Notes: generated by a model not told the origin, from the sequence alone. Positions 8,737-20,200 are shown, counted from the first letter of the stretch. The stretch: DNA of 64,000 nt from Sphingobacteriales bacterium (GCA_021299095.1 JAJTFW010000010.1:38126-102125), one strand, 5' to 3'. Numbers and translations are program-made.

Positions 8737-11700
8737 ATGTTTCAAAACACGATCCGTAAAAGCGGATGGATCCTTGTGATCCATCTGCTTTTTTTCGTGT
8801 ACTCGGTGAATGGGCAAGCGGCATTCAGTGCGGATAAGCGCAGCGGATGTGCCCCATTGCAGGTCAACTTCACAAACCTGACACCCGGCAACAACTCGTA
8901 CACCTGGAATCTCGGGAATGGCAACCAACCCGTCACTACGAACGCTACGGCCAACTACAGCGTACCCGGCACCTATATTGTCACACTAACTGCGACATCA
9001 GTATCGGGAACAATCAGTGTCGTTACAGACACCATTACCGTACATCCCAAACCAACGGCAGCATTTTCAGTATCACAACTCAGCGGGTGTGTCGGTGCAA
9101 CGGTATTTCAATTTGCAAACTCATCTTCCGGTGCAACAGCGTATATCTGGGATTTTGGTGATGGCACCTCATCATCCGATGTAGACCCTAGCCACACCTA
9201 TAGTCAGCCTGGCACCTACTGTGTCAAACTGATTGCAGAAAGCGGAGCCGGTTGTAGGGATATCCGTATCCAAACCAATTGCATTACAGTTCATGCGCTC
9301 CCAAGCGCAAGCATTGGCATGAGCATGGGAGGCAGTTGCGATTCAAACACAGTATTCCAGTTCACCGGTTCCGGAAGCGGAATCAGCGCCTGGAGCTGGA
9401 ATTTCGGTGACGGATCGACTGCGAACACACAACAAGCAACACACATTTATGGCTCAACAGGATCATTTCCGGTGAGTCTGACTGTAACCAGTACAAATGG
9501 TTGCACAGATACTTTCTTTGCCAATGCGCCAGTTACCATAGGACCTGCATTATCGCCTGTATTCAGTGCAGCAGATAGCAGTGGATGTGCACCATTCACT
9601 ACGCAATTCAGTTGCACTATGCCGGGGACCACAACATGGAGTTGGGATTTTGGCGATGGAAATACATCCACCCTTGCCAATCCACAGCACACCTATGCAA
9701 CTGCGGGTATTTACAGCGTAAGCCTACAGGTGAGTACGACACCCGGATGCAGTGGAACTAGCATTGCCAATCAGCTCATCACGGTACATTCGATTCCAAC
9801 AGTTTCTGTCACCGCAAACCAGGATAGTGGTTGTGCCCCATTCTCAGTCCAATTTCAAAGCAATTCGACCGGATCCACCCAATTCAACTGGGACTTCGGC
9901 AACGGCAGCTCATCAACGCTGAACAACCCGACACATACCTATACACAAAGCGGCACCTTTACCCCTACCCTGACGGTTACATCGGGTGCCGGATGCACTG
10001 CAAGCACAAGCATACAACCCGCCATCAGGGTGTTTTCACCCAAAGCATTTTTCTCTGGCAGTCCGTTAATCGGCTGTCCCGGCATGACAGTGAATTTCCA
10101 ACACACAGCAGCCAGCACGTTTATCGTACAATACGATTGGAATTTCGGCGACGGGAATACCGGATCTGGTCGCAATGTGAGCCACACCTATACCCAGGCT
10201 GGTGTTTATTCGGTATCCCTTATTGTTACAAATAGCTTTGGATGCAAGGACACAGTAATTAAAAACAACTATGTCACTGTTCTGAACCCACAATTGACCA
10301 TTCAGAATCCTGACACCCTGTATGTATGCGAAGACCTGCCGGCCGTATTCAGTGATCCCGGAAATGCAAACATTTCATGGAGCTGGGATTTCGGAAATGG
10401 ATCGACATCCACCAACCAAACCGATGTGACCTTTTATACCCAGCCGGGGTTTTATACTGTAACCCTGCAGACCGTTATGCCCGGTGGTTGCGTTCAAACC
10501 TTTTCGCCATTCGCTATCGTTCGGGTCATTCCATACGACCCGCAGCCCATCCAATTCAGCCACGACAATCCCTGCAAACCCTATACGGTCAGTTTCAACA
10601 ATGCCACACCGGATGTGAACGGATATTCCTGGGATTTCGGTGACGGAAATAGCTCTACGCTCGCCAATCCGACACATTCCTACTATTACCCGGGGACTTA
10701 TGTAGTAACACTTTCCGTATTGGTAGGCGATGGCTGCGTAGGATCGATCTCAACAACGATTACCGTGGGACATCAAAATCCCATTCGGGTCAGTGACAAT
10801 GATATTTGCACCGGCGTCCGAACGAATATTTCCCTGGCAAATCCACTGGAGTTCTCATCAGCTACTTGGTTTTTCGGAGACGGGACATCGGGCACAGGGG
10901 CTTCTGTCTTCCACAACTACACGGACACTGGTGCCTTTGCTATTACATTAATCACGACCGACTTGAACGGATGCATTGATACATTCACCTATGCACCCAT
11001 CAATGTCCACAATCCCATCCCCTTGTTCGGCACTGTTCGCGATGCATGCATCAATTCGGCTGTACAATTCAACAACTTTTCAACTGGCGCCGATAACTAT
11101 GAATGGGAGTTTGGGGATGGTGGCACCGCTAATTCAGTAAATCCGATTCATACCTACACCCAAGCGGGTACGTACTCCGTCACACTTCACGCTACAAGCG
11201 GAACCTGCACGAGTTCACGCACCTGGAACGGCTACATTCACATCCATGCGCCTGAAAGCAGATTTAGCCTTATCGGTGCCGGTCCGTGCCTGCCGGTGAC
11301 TGTGAGCTTTAATGACCAGTCAACAGGCGCAGCATTCTGGAATTGGGAGTTTGGTGATGGAAACTCATCGACTTTGAATTTACCTACGCATGTGTACACC
11401 ACTCCACCTAGCGATTCCATCAGGCTGACCATTACGGATGCCTATGGATGTTCCGATGCCATGGCGATAGCACCATTTCCGGTCTATCAGGCCCAAGCCA
11501 ACGTGGATGACCCTACCGGCTGTATTCCGCATGCTGTACAGTTCACTGACCAATCGCAGCAGGGAATTGCATGGCAGTGGAATTTTGGCGATGGAACATA
11601 TTCGACTTCGCAAAATCCACAGCACACCTATTCCGCCAATGGATACTATACCGTGACTTTGATAGTGGAATTTCCCGGAAACTGCTTCGACACAGTGGTG

Positions 11701-13743
11701 TATACAGATATGATTCATGTGAATACTCCGGTTGCGGCATTTCATGCACCAAACGCGGCAGGATGTTCACCTACCCAAGTCAGTTTCATCAACACGAGCA
11801 GCCAAGCTGATCAATTCAGTTGGAATTTCGGCGATGGTAACACCTCGACTTTAAATAATGCCCAAAACATCTACTACATTCCGGGTACATACACGATTAC
11901 ACTCATTGCTTCGAACAACTACGGATGCGGCGATACGCTCATCAGACCGCAATACGTTAGCATTCCCGGCACATACACCCGATTTGGCATTTCCTCCACA
12001 TCAATTTGCGTTGGCGAACCCGTTTTCTTTAGTGACTCCTCAATCAATGCATCGGTCCATAGTTGGGATTTCGGTGATGGACCCGTTTCTTCCCAAGTTC
12101 AACCGTCACACACCTATGCTCAGGCGGGACAATACACCATTACGCTAATTACATGGGATAGCACTGGCTGCAGTTCGGCATACACCTATCCGCAGCCGAT
12201 TACCGTACACCCGAAGCCCGATGCTCTGGCAACTATAAATGACAGTGCATTTTGTACTTATGAGCCAGTTGCGTTTGTGAACGAATCGCAAGGTGGCTTC
12301 GCCTACAACTGGCAATTCGGCGACGGAACGAGCTCGAACATGTTTTCACCGGATCATCTTTACACGAACTCCGGCGTTTACACACCCGTACTAGAAGTCA
12401 TCACGGACATGGGTTGTAAAGACACTTTTGTGTTCTCGTCACCTGTAGAAATCCTTATGACTCCCAATGCAGGATTTACAGTCCCTGCACAAAAGCTGTG
12501 TCCAGGATCCGTGTTACAGATGAACAACACCTCTTCAGCACTGGATTCACCCGTATTCCTTTGGAATTTCGGCTTCACCACAAGTACCCAGATACACCCA
12601 ACAATCACGGTAGTACCCGGCACGCACGATATAACACTTTTCGTTTCAAACGCCAATGGCTGTAAGGACACGCTGTTTGTCGCATCGTCCGTTGAAGTAT
12701 ATGACACCCTTCCGCCTAATGCAGATCCGGTTGCTACTGCGACCGTTCAAGATGATGAGCATGTTGAAGTCATTTGGATGAATAGCAGCGCTAGCGATCT
12801 CAAAACATATCGGCTTTATCGACTTGACGCCACAATCAATCAGTGGGTGCTGATCCATGAGGATACATCCGCCACACCTGCATCAGTAAACCAGACAAGT
12901 CGCTTTACAGATAGCGGATTGAACACCTTGGAAAAGAGCTATAGTTACAAGTTACAGACCATCGATGTATGCGGTTATGCATTACCGCTAGATAGCCTCA
13001 TCGCATATACTACCATGAACGTAACGACAGCGGTCAACGGAACAATTGTTACGGTGAGCTGGACTCCCTACGAAGGCTGCGATTTCAACGAATACAGAAT
13101 TTACCGTAAGGAAAATGCCTTCAGTCAGTCCTTGGCTATCGCCACCGTACCACGCAACCAGTTGAGCTTCCTTGATACGACCATCCGATGCCCATATCCT
13201 TACGAATACCGCATTGAAGCCTTGGCATTGTGCGGAAGGGCATACACCTCATTCAGTGACACCAGTACAGCATTACCGGAGAACACTCTGGCAGACCAGG
13301 TCGCCGAAATAAAAAGGACTACCGTAGTCGATAACTCGAATGTATTGACCGAATGGCTTGAACCCATGTTAGCGCCCGAACGGGTTATTGAATACCAAAT
13401 TTTGCGATCGGTTGATGGCGGAACATATACCTACCTGGCAACCGTTCCTGCCGGAGTTCATTCTTTTCTGGACGAGGACACAGATGTTCAGCAGAAGCAG
13501 TACAATTACCTGATTCTTCCTGTAAACGACTGCTACTTGACAGGCATGCAAAGCAACGAAGGCTCCAGCATACTTGTGAAAGGCACTTGGAAAGATTACA
13601 AAACCACCCTGAACTGGAACCCATACATGCGATGGGATGCCGGGGTGAACCACTACCGCATTGAACGGGAAGAAAGCCCCGGAAACTGGATTTTTATCGG
13701 AGACACCAATCCAGGTACTACCGTTATCGAAATCAACGAGTAA
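8737..13743 (+). CDS. giant secreted PKD-repeat protein, C-terminus apparently truncated
   Basis: A 1668-residue exported protein. The signal peptide (about 1-27) is followed by 16 PKD-type repeats, each carrying a W-x-FGDG-like core and a later Y-x-V-T-L strand. Most repeats begin near a GC(A/P) cysteine and contain a second cysteine, suggesting one disulfide per repeat. From about residue 1325 onward several FN3-like modules follow. Large Bacteroidota proteins of this design usually finish with a type IX secretion sorting domain; here the reading frame stops inside an FN3-like module (LNWNPYMRWDAGV). A fresh promoter-like TACCTTTA for the histidine kinase follows 19 bases later. The likely role is surface adhesion. 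Confidence 0.88.
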   Translation: MFQNTIRKSGWILVIHLLFFVYSVNGQAAFSADKRSGCAPLQVNFTNLTPGNNSYTWNLGNGNQPVTTNATANYSVPGTYIVTLTATSVSGTISVVTDTITVHPKPTAAFSVSQLSGCVGATVFQFANSSSGATAYIWDFGDGTSSSDVDPSHTYSQPGTYCVKLIAESGAGCRDIRIQTNCITVHALPSASIGMSMGGSCDSNTVFQFTGSGSGISAWSWNFGDGSTANTQQATHIYGSTGSFPVSLTVTSTNGCTDTFFANAPVTIGPALSPVFSAADSSGCAPFTTQFSCTMPGTTTWSWDFGDGNTSTLANPQHTYATAGIYSVSLQVSTTPGCSGTSIANQLITVHSIPTVSVTANQDSGCAPFSVQFQSNSTGSTQFNWDFGNGSSSTLNNPTHTYTQSGTFTPTLTVTSGAGCTASTSIQPAIRVFSPKAFFSGSPLIGCPGMTVNFQHTAASTFIVQYDWNFGDGNTGSGRNVSHTYTQAGVYSVSLIVTNSFGCKDTVIKNNYVTVLNPQLTIQNPDTLYVCEDLPAVFSDPGNANISWSWDFGNGSTSTNQTDVTFYTQPGFYTVTLQTVMPGGCVQTFSPFAIVRVIPYDPQPIQFSHDNPCKPYTVSFNNATPDVNGYSWDFGDGNSSTLANPTHSYYYPGTYVVTLSVLVGDGCVGSISTTITVGHQNPIRVSDNDICTGVRTNISLANPLEFSSATWFFGDGTSGTGASVFHNYTDTGAFAITLITTDLNGCIDTFTYAPINVHNPIPLFGTVRDACINSAVQFNNFSTGADNYEWEFGDGGTANSVNPIHTYTQAGTYSVTLHATSGTCTSSRTWNGYIHIHAPESRFSLIGAGPCLPVTVSFNDQSTGAAFWNWEFGDGNSSTLNLPTHVYTTPPSDSIRLTITDAYGCSDAMAIAPFPVYQAQANVDDPTGCIPHAVQFTDQSQQGIAWQWNFGDGTYSTSQNPQHTYSANGYYTVTLIVEFPGNCFDTVVYTDMIHVNTPVAAFHAPNAAGCSPTQVSFINTSSQADQFSWNFGDGNTSTLNNAQNIYYIPGTYTITLIASNNYGCGDTLIRPQYVSIPGTYTRFGISSTSICVGEPVFFSDSSINASVHSWDFGDGPVSSQVQPSHTYAQAGQYTITLITWDSTGCSSAYTYPQPITVHPKPDALATINDSAFCTYEPVAFVNESQGGFAYNWQFGDGTSSNMFSPDHLYTNSGVYTPVLEVITDMGCKDTFVFSSPVEILMTPNAGFTVPAQKLCPGSVLQMNNTSSALDSPVFLWNFGFTTSTQIHPTITVVPGTHDITLFVSNANGCKDTLFVASSVEVYDTLPPNADPVATATVQDDEHVEVIWMNSSASDLKTYRLYRLDATINQWVLIHEDTSATPASVNQTSRFTDSGLNTLEKSYSYKLQTIDVCGYALPLDSLIAYTTMNVTTAVNGTIVTVSWTPYEGCDFNEYRIYRKENAFSQSLAIATVPRNQLSFLDTTIRCPYPYEYRIEALALCGRAYTSFSDTSTALPENTLADQVAEIKRTTVVDNSNVLTEWLEPMLAPERVIEYQILRSVDGGTYTYLATVPAGVHSFLDEDTDVQQKQYNYLILPVNDCYLTGMQSNEGSSILVKGTWKDYKTTLNWNPYMRWDAGVNHYRIEREESPGNWIFIGDTNPGTTVIEINE
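8890..12660 (+). repeat. array of 16 PKD-encoding repeats
   Basis: Sixteen units of about 230-250 bases each encode a variant of W(D/N)FGDG followed about 15-20 residues later by a Y-x-x-x-G-x-Y-x-V-x-L strand. The units are diverged at DNA level, so this is an old domain array and not a recent tandem duplication. The last unit has lost the FGDG core (FGFTTS). Confidence 0.85.
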
Positions 13744-13762
13744 GATCACTCCCCGTTTGGCT

Positions 13763-13770
13763 TACCTTTA
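13763..13770 (+). promoter_or_regulatory. -7-like element for the histidine kinase
   Basis: TACCTTTA differs from TAnnTTTG only in the last base and lies 13 bases upstream of the ATG at 13784. Confidence 0.45.
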
Positions 13771-13783
13771 CAGGAAACAAGGT

Positions 13784-14749
13784 ATGGCCAGACCGCTTCT
13801 ACTTTTTTATGTACTTGTTGTGTATGTCATCATGCAATTCAGCTGGTGGGCTTACATGATCATAGACCTCAACAAAGAGGTTATCGGAACCCGATTGGAA
13901 GTCACTTCCCTTCTTGGGTTGGATGAGACGGCAACACTGGCACAATCTGCGGCATACAATGAAATTCTGCAGAAAAAGGTCCGCATGGTGTACGGAGAAG
14001 GCGTAGTATTCTTAGGACTGCTCATTTTCGGTATGTACAAAATCAGGATTGCATTCCGAAATGAATTCCGCCTTGCACAACAACAGAAAAATTTTCTGCT
14101 TTCAATCACTCACGAATTCAAATCGCCCTTGGCTGCCGTGAAGTTGAACCTGCAAACGCTTCAACGGCGAAAATTAGAACCTGAACAAGAACAGCGCCTG
14201 CTTGGCAGCTCTATTCAGGAAACGGAGAGGATCCACGAGCTTGTTGAAAACATTCTACTTGCTGCAAGACTGGAGAACAGCCAACAGCATTTCCAACTTG
14301 AACCAATACAACTCGACGAGGTGGTTGATGGCACCATTGCCGGCTTCCAAGAACATGCAGGAAGGGATGTGAAACTGACCAGCACAATTCAAGCCGGCTT
14401 AAAAATCAACGGAGACCGCCTGGTGTTTCACTCCCTGGTACTCAACCTGCTCGAAAACGCAGTGAAATATGCCCCGGGAAGCCCGGTCAATGTATCTCTT
14501 GAACGCTCTGGAAACGATGCCCTACTGACCATATCGGATTGGGGAAAGGGTATTCCCGAGGCCGAACGAAAGCGCATATTCAGTAAATTTTACCGCATTG
14601 GTAACGAAGACACACGCCTGACCAAGGGAACCGGACTCGGCCTTTTCAATGTCAGACATATCGCTATCCTGCACAAAGGAAATGTAACCGTTCGGGATAA
14701 TCGCCCTCAAGGAGCTGTTTTTGAAGTCAGAATACCCTTAATTGCATAG
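13784..14749 (+). CDS. membrane sensor histidine kinase
   Basis: A 321-residue kinase. Transmembrane segments at about 4-26 and 66-85 enclose a short periplasmic sensor loop. The HisKA domain has the phospho-histidine in SITHEFKSPLAAVK, and the HATPase domain has N (NLLENAVKYA), G1 (DWGKGIP), F (IFSKFYR) and G2 (GTGLGLFNV) boxes. I chose the ATG at 13784 directly before the first membrane helix; the in-frame ATG at 13661 lies within the PKD gene. No response regulator is adjacent, so its partner must be encoded elsewhere. The sensed signal cannot be told from sequence. Confidence 0.9.
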   Translation: MARPLLLFYVLVVYVIMQFSWWAYMIIDLNKEVIGTRLEVTSLLGLDETATLAQSAAYNEILQKKVRMVYGEGVVFLGLLIFGMYKIRIAFRNEFRLAQQQKNFLLSITHEFKSPLAAVKLNLQTLQRRKLEPEQEQRLLGSSIQETERIHELVENILLAARLENSQQHFQLEPIQLDEVVDGTIAGFQEHAGRDVKLTSTIQAGLKINGDRLVFHSLVLNLLENAVKYAPGSPVNVSLERSGNDALLTISDWGKGIPEAERKRIFSKFYRIGNEDTRLTKGTGLGLFNVRHIAILHKGNVTVRDNRPQGAVFEVRIPLIA

Positions 14750-14767
14750 GGCTCCGCGTGTAAAACC

Positions 14768-14775
14768 TACCTTTG
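14768..14775 (+). promoter_or_regulatory. -7 promoter element for gpmI
   Basis: TACCTTTG is a full TAnnTTTG match, 14 bases before the ATG at 14790. Confidence 0.6.
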
Positions 14776-14789
14776 CCAATAATTTTTTC

Positions 14790-16310
14790 ATGAAATCCGT
14801 TTCGAAAGTAGCGCTCATCATACTCGATGGCTGGGGAATCGCCCCGGATGGAAACGGAAATGCAGTTTCACTGGCGGCAACTCCGGTGATGAACGATTTA
14901 TTGCAACGATACCCATCATCACGTTTGAGCACTTCTGGTGAAGATGTTGGCTTGCCGCCAGGACAAATGGGCAATTCGGAAGTGGGACACCTCAACCTCG
15001 GTGCCGGTAGAGTTGTATGGCAAGAACTGGCGAACATCAACCGCAGTATCCGCAGCGGCGAGTTTGCATCCAAACCGGAAATCCGAGTTGCACTTGATCA
15101 CGTAAAAAACCATGGTGGCACCCTTCACCTCATGGGCTTGGTATCGGATGGAGGTGTGCACTCGCATTTCGACCACCTTGTTTCTTTGTGCCACCTAGCC
15201 AAGGAAGCCGGAATAGAAGGATTTCAGGTACATGCGTTTACAGATGGCAGAGATACCGACCCACGAAGTGGATTGAACTTCATCGAAACACTTCTTGCCG
15301 ACTTGGACTCAATCGGTGGAAAACTTGCAACGGTTGTTGGAAGATACTATGCCATGGATCGTGATAAACGCTGGGAACGGATCAAGATCGCCTACGATGC
15401 ATTGGTAAATGGAACAGGTGAGGCTGTAACCAATCCTGTTTCCGCAATGAAAGCATCCTATTCCGCGGGAATCACAGATGAATTCATCCTTCCGAAAATC
15501 ATTGAAGGGTCCAAGCGGATCCAGGAAGGAGATACCGTGATCTGCTTCAACTTCAGGACCGACCGCTGCCGCGAAATCACCGAGGTTCTTACCCAGCAGG
15601 ACATGCCTGAATTGGGTATGATAAAAATGAACCTCCACTATGTTACGATGACCCGTTACGATGACCGGTTCAAGAACGTGCACATAGTATTCGAAAAAGA
15701 CAATCTGAGCGACACGATAGGTGAGGTTATTTCAAAACATAACCTATCGCAGCATCGAATTGCTGAAACAGAGAAGTACCCGCACGTCACGTTTTTCTTC
15801 AGTGGAGGCCGCGAGGAGCCTTTCCCAGGTGAATCCAGGACAATGATCCCCTCACCGAAAGTAGCTACCTACGACCTGCAGCCTGAGATGAGCGCACATG
15901 GAGTTTGCCAAGACGCTACGCAGATCATGCGTGAACAAAGCCCCGACTTCATTTGTTTGAATTTCGCCAATGCAGATATGGTCGGACATACCGGTAGCTT
16001 GGGCGCGGCAATCAAAGCCATTGAAACGGTTGACAACTGCCTCGGACAACTGATCGACTGTGGACTCCCCCTTGGATACATTTTCATTGTTCTTGCTGAT
16101 CACGGCAATGCCGAATTCATGATCAACAATGATGGAACACCCAATACCGCACATACCATCAACGCCGTACCCTGCGTTCTTGTTGGCTCCGGCACCAAAA
16201 ACTACAGCATTAAGGATGGCCGTCTCGCAGACATCGCCCCTACCATTCTCGACCTCCTCGGTATTGCCAAGCCCGACTCCATGACGGGATTGACCTTGCT
16301 ACGAAGCTGA
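14790..16310 (+). CDS. gpmI: 2,3-bisphosphoglycerate-independent phosphoglycerate mutase
   Basis: Interconverts 3- and 2-phosphoglycerate in glycolysis and gluconeogenesis. The protein has 506 residues, normal for the family, and belongs to the alkaline-phosphatase superfamily. The metal site begins at ILDGWG. The catalytic serine lies in GQMGNSEVGHLNLGAGR. FTDGRDTDPRSG, NADMVGHTG and ADHGNAE supply further metal and substrate ligands. I chose the ATG at 14790, which follows a full promoter element and starts immediately before the first strand. The barrel protein gene follows after 7 bases. Confidence 0.96.
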   Translation: MKSVSKVALIILDGWGIAPDGNGNAVSLAATPVMNDLLQRYPSSRLSTSGEDVGLPPGQMGNSEVGHLNLGAGRVVWQELANINRSIRSGEFASKPEIRVALDHVKNHGGTLHLMGLVSDGGVHSHFDHLVSLCHLAKEAGIEGFQVHAFTDGRDTDPRSGLNFIETLLADLDSIGGKLATVVGRYYAMDRDKRWERIKIAYDALVNGTGEAVTNPVSAMKASYSAGITDEFILPKIIEGSKRIQEGDTVICFNFRTDRCREITEVLTQQDMPELGMIKMNLHYVTMTRYDDRFKNVHIVFEKDNLSDTIGEVISKHNLSQHRIAETEKYPHVTFFFSGGREEPFPGESRTMIPSPKVATYDLQPEMSAHGVCQDATQIMREQSPDFICLNFANADMVGHTGSLGAAIKAIETVDNCLGQLIDCGLPLGYIFIVLADHGNAEFMINNDGTPNTAHTINAVPCVLVGSGTKNYSIKDGRLADIAPTILDLLGIAKPDSMTGLTLLRS

Positions 16311-16317
16311 TTTCACC

Positions 16318-17205
16318 ATGTTCAAATTCATAACCTACACGATATCCCTCGCCGTCATACTGGCTGCCACAACAACTACAGACGCTCAAACCCGGCTCGG
16401 AATCTTCGCGGGCGGCGGTTTCGATTGGTATTATGGAGACATGAATGACCGGGTGATCTCGCATCCGGATTTGATCAAGAACTACTGGACAGCAGGACTA
16501 CTCTATCGGCCGGGAGACCGCATTCATTTCGGATTGTCGTATGCAAAAGGAAACCTGACCAGCGCAGACTCCTTGGCTGTACAGGATTTCCAGAAACGCC
16601 GAAACTTGCATTTTCAGACCGAAATTGAGCAAGCATCTTTTCACATCAATTACCGTCCGCTCCGAAACGCACGACGGGCTATACCCTACTTCATTGCGGG
16701 TATCAGTTATTTCCGTTTCGACCCGGTAGCAGAGTACGGAGGACAGGAAATCCGACTTCAACCTTTGGGGACCGAAGGGCAATACATAGATGGATCGGAC
16801 AATCCAGAGCCCTATAAACTATACCGACTCTCTGCCCCTCTGGGAATCGGAGTCGAAGTTCCCTTGAGTTGCTCATTCGCATTGCGCATCGAGGCCATCA
16901 ATCACCTCACCTTTTTTGATTTTCTGGATGATCTGAGTACCGACTATGCCGACTCTACTGCACTGCTAGCCACACAAAACGGACCTTTGGCTTTTGAACT
17001 GGCATCGAATCTTCCGGATGGTTATCCTGCAACAGGATTCAAACGGGGAAACGAAGAGAACAACGACACGTATTTCTTCTTCGGAGCCACCTTGTTATAC
17101 ACTCCATGCTGGAAAGGTTCTTCCACAGGCAGAGGTCCGGGGCCTGACGGACCGGCTCGACTAGGCAGAAAAAAACGAAAGAATACTTGTCCAGCTTACC
17201 AGTAA
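16318..17205 (+). CDS. outer-membrane beta-barrel protein (DUF6089-like)
   Basis: A 295-residue exported protein. The signal peptide ends near TTDAQT, followed by GIFAGGGFDWYYGDM, a glycine/aromatic opening common to Bacteroidota outer-membrane beta-barrel proteins, and alternating strands (LGIGVEVPLSCSFALRIEA). The C-terminal tail is basic and proline/glycine rich (GRGPGPDGPARLGRKKRK) and probably lies outside the barrel. It is probably co-transcribed with gpmI. The function is unknown. Confidence 0.75.
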   Translation: MFKFITYTISLAVILAATTTTDAQTRLGIFAGGGFDWYYGDMNDRVISHPDLIKNYWTAGLLYRPGDRIHFGLSYAKGNLTSADSLAVQDFQKRRNLHFQTEIEQASFHINYRPLRNARRAIPYFIAGISYFRFDPVAEYGGQEIRLQPLGTEGQYIDGSDNPEPYKLYRLSAPLGIGVEVPLSCSFALRIEAINHLTFFDFLDDLSTDYADSTALLATQNGPLAFELASNLPDGYPATGFKRGNEENNDTYFFFGATLLYTPCWKGSSTGRGPGPDGPARLGRKKRKNTCPAYQ

Positions 17206-17233
17206 ACGATGTGCAGCAGGGCTTTGCATTCCC

Positions 17234-17241
17234 TACTTTTA
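17234..17241 (+). promoter_or_regulatory. -7-like element for mfd
   Basis: TACTTTTA (TAnnTTTG with a last-base change) lies 19 bases before the GTG start at 17261. Confidence 0.45.
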
Positions 17242-17260
17242 CGCGCCTGCACCCATCTGC

Positions 17261-20200
17261 GTGGACTTAAATCAACTCCTTGACACGTTCGCTGCCCACC
17301 CCTCTCTGAGGCAACTGGAGCAGGCACTCCGCAGCAGAAATGAACATAGAATCCACATTGACGGCCTTAGTGGATCCTCTGGTGCCGTTTGCTGCGCTGC
17401 ATTAATCAGAAATATGCCCCACCCGGCGCTCTTCATATTCGGAGACCGGGAAGAGGCAGCATACTTTCAAAATGATTTAGAAAACCTACTGGGTAGCCAG
17501 AAGGCCTTACTTTTTCCAGCCTCATACAAAAAACCCTACCAACTCGATCAGCATGACAAAGGCATGATCCTGCAGCGGGCGGAAGTCCTGTCCAGAATCA
17601 ACCGGACGCGCGACCGCTTCATTATCATTGCTACAGCCGAATCGATCCATGAACGCGTTGTCACTGGAAGCACCCTTGAACGCAACACCCTCGATTTACG
17701 CACAGACAGTGTGCTCGACACTGCCTTCATGTTGGAGTTCCTGCAGGAGAATGCGTTCGAACAAACCGACTTCGTATATGAACCTGGTCAATTCGCAATT
17801 CGGGGTGGAATCGTCGACATCTACAGTTTCGCAAATGACCTGCCCTACCGCATCGAACTTGCAGGAAACCGCATCCATTCGATGCGGACCTTCGATCCTT
17901 CCACCCAGTTGAGCGAGCAGATGATGGGAACAATCACCATCATTCCGAACATCCAAACAGGTCTTATCCGTGAGGCTCATCAATCATTTCTCGATTTCAT
18001 CCCTTCCGATACCATCATTTACATACGCGACTACCGCTACTGTATTGATAGCATCCGGAGTTCACTTAACACCGCAAGAGAAAAATTCGGTGATGAAATA
18101 AAAGCAGGCGTCGATCAGAATGTTTACCCGATCAAGGATTTGTTTGACCAGACTGAAACCATTGAGGACAAGTTAAACGCGCACTGTATTGTCGAACTAG
18201 GCACGAAAGGTGTATCTGATGCAGGACGAAAGCTGACTTTCAACGCGAAGCCGCAGCCACATTTCAATAAGAATTTCAACCTCTTGCTAGAGGATCTTTA
18301 CGCAAACCAGGACAAGAAAATTACGAACGTCCTTTTTGCCGAATCTGCGCGTCAATCGGAGCGCCTGTACAGCATCCTCGAAGACATGCCACGTCCGGAA
18401 AACCGGAAAGGAAGCAGCCTTCTATTCCATACGATGAATACGGCCTTGCACCAGGGTTTCATCGACGAAGACCTCCGTATTGCCTGCTACACCGACCATC
18501 AGATTTTCGACCGGTATCACCGCTTCAAGCTCAAGAAAAACTACAGTAAGAGTGAAGCTATCACCCTCAAAGAAATCCAAAGCCTCAAACCTGGCGATTT
18601 TATAACGCACATCGATCATGGTGTTGGCCGGTTCGGTGGCCTTGAGACCCTTGATGTAAACGGCAGGAAACAGGAAGCTATACGACTTGTATACAAGGAC
18701 AACGACATCCTATATATCAGTATCCACTCGTTGCACCGAATCACCCGGTTTGCGGGTAAAGAGGGTTCTGTTCCGAGCCTCAACAAGCTTGGCAGCACGG
18801 CCTGGACGAATCTCAAACAGAAAACGAAGAAAAAGGTCAAGGACATCGCCAAAGACCTTATTGACCTGTATGCTAAACGTAGAGCTCAGCGCGGGCACGC
18901 CTTTGCCAAGGACAGCTATTTGCAGACAGAACTTGAAGCCTCGTTCATGTACGAGGATACTCCTGACCAGGTAAAAAGCACCCGTGATGTGAAGCGGGAC
19001 ATGGAGAAAGACTACCCGATGGACAGGTTGATTTGTGGTGATGTCGGGTTCGGCAAGACAGAAATCGCGGTTCGTGCAGCTTATAAAGCGGCAGCCGATG
19101 GGAAACAGGTGGCCATACTCGTTCCAACTACAATTTTGGCACTGCAGCATTTCCGCACATTCAGTGAACGCTTAAAAGAATTCCCTTGCCGAATCGACTA
19201 CCTGAACCGATTCAAAAGTGCGGCAAAACAACAAGAGACTCTCAAAGCACTTGCGGAAGGGAAAATCGATATCATTATCGGCACCCATAGAATACTCAGC
19301 AAAGACATCCGCTTCAAGGATTTGGGACTGATGATCATCGATGAAGAACAGAAATTCGGTGTTGCATCCAAGGAGAAACTGAAATCACTTCGTGTAAACG
19401 TCGACACCCTGACCTTGACCGCTACACCGATTCCCCGTACGCTTCAATTTTCCCTTATGGGCGCACGGGATCTCAGCATTATCAATACTCCGCCTCCGAA
19501 CCGCTTTCCGGTAACCACTGAGCTGCATGTATTCAATGATGCACTGATCCGAGATGCAATCCTGTATGAGATATCTCGCGGAGGACAGGTTTTCTTTGTA
19601 CATAACCGCGTGCAGGACATTCACGAAATTGAAGCGTTAATCGGCAGGCTATGCCCCGGCGTTCGAACCGGAGTGGGTCACGGACAAATGGATGGTGACA
19701 AATTGGAAGACGTTCTGGTACGGTTCATTGAAGGCGAAATTGACGTATTGATTGCAACTACCATTATTGAATCGGGGCTGGATATCAGCAATGCAAATAC
19801 CATCATTATCAACAATGCGCATTACTTCGGCTTGAGCGACCTCCACCAGATGCGCGGAAGGGTCGGACGTTCAAACCGAAAGGCCTTTTGCTATCTTCTT
19901 TCACCTCCGCTTACCGTACTAACACCTGAAGCCAGGCAGCGCCTAAAAGCCATTGAAGAGCATGCCGACCTGGGTAGTGGATTCCAAGTGGCGATGCGGG
20001 ATCTGGATATACGCGGGGCTGGCAACCTGTTGGGAGGAGAACAAAGCGGATTCATATCGGAAGTCGGTTTTGAGATGTACCACAAGATCCTTGACGAAGC
20101 CATCCGTGAATTGAAGGAGAGTGATTACAAAGACCTGTTTGAACAGGAAGAAACGACCGAATACGTACGGGATTGCCAGATCGATACCGATATGGAAATG

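Noticed and set aside
8890-12660. The repeated segments as a CRISPR-like or satellite array
   Set aside because: The repeats are diverged, codon-phased and encode PKD domains; no fixed repeat/spacer pattern exists.
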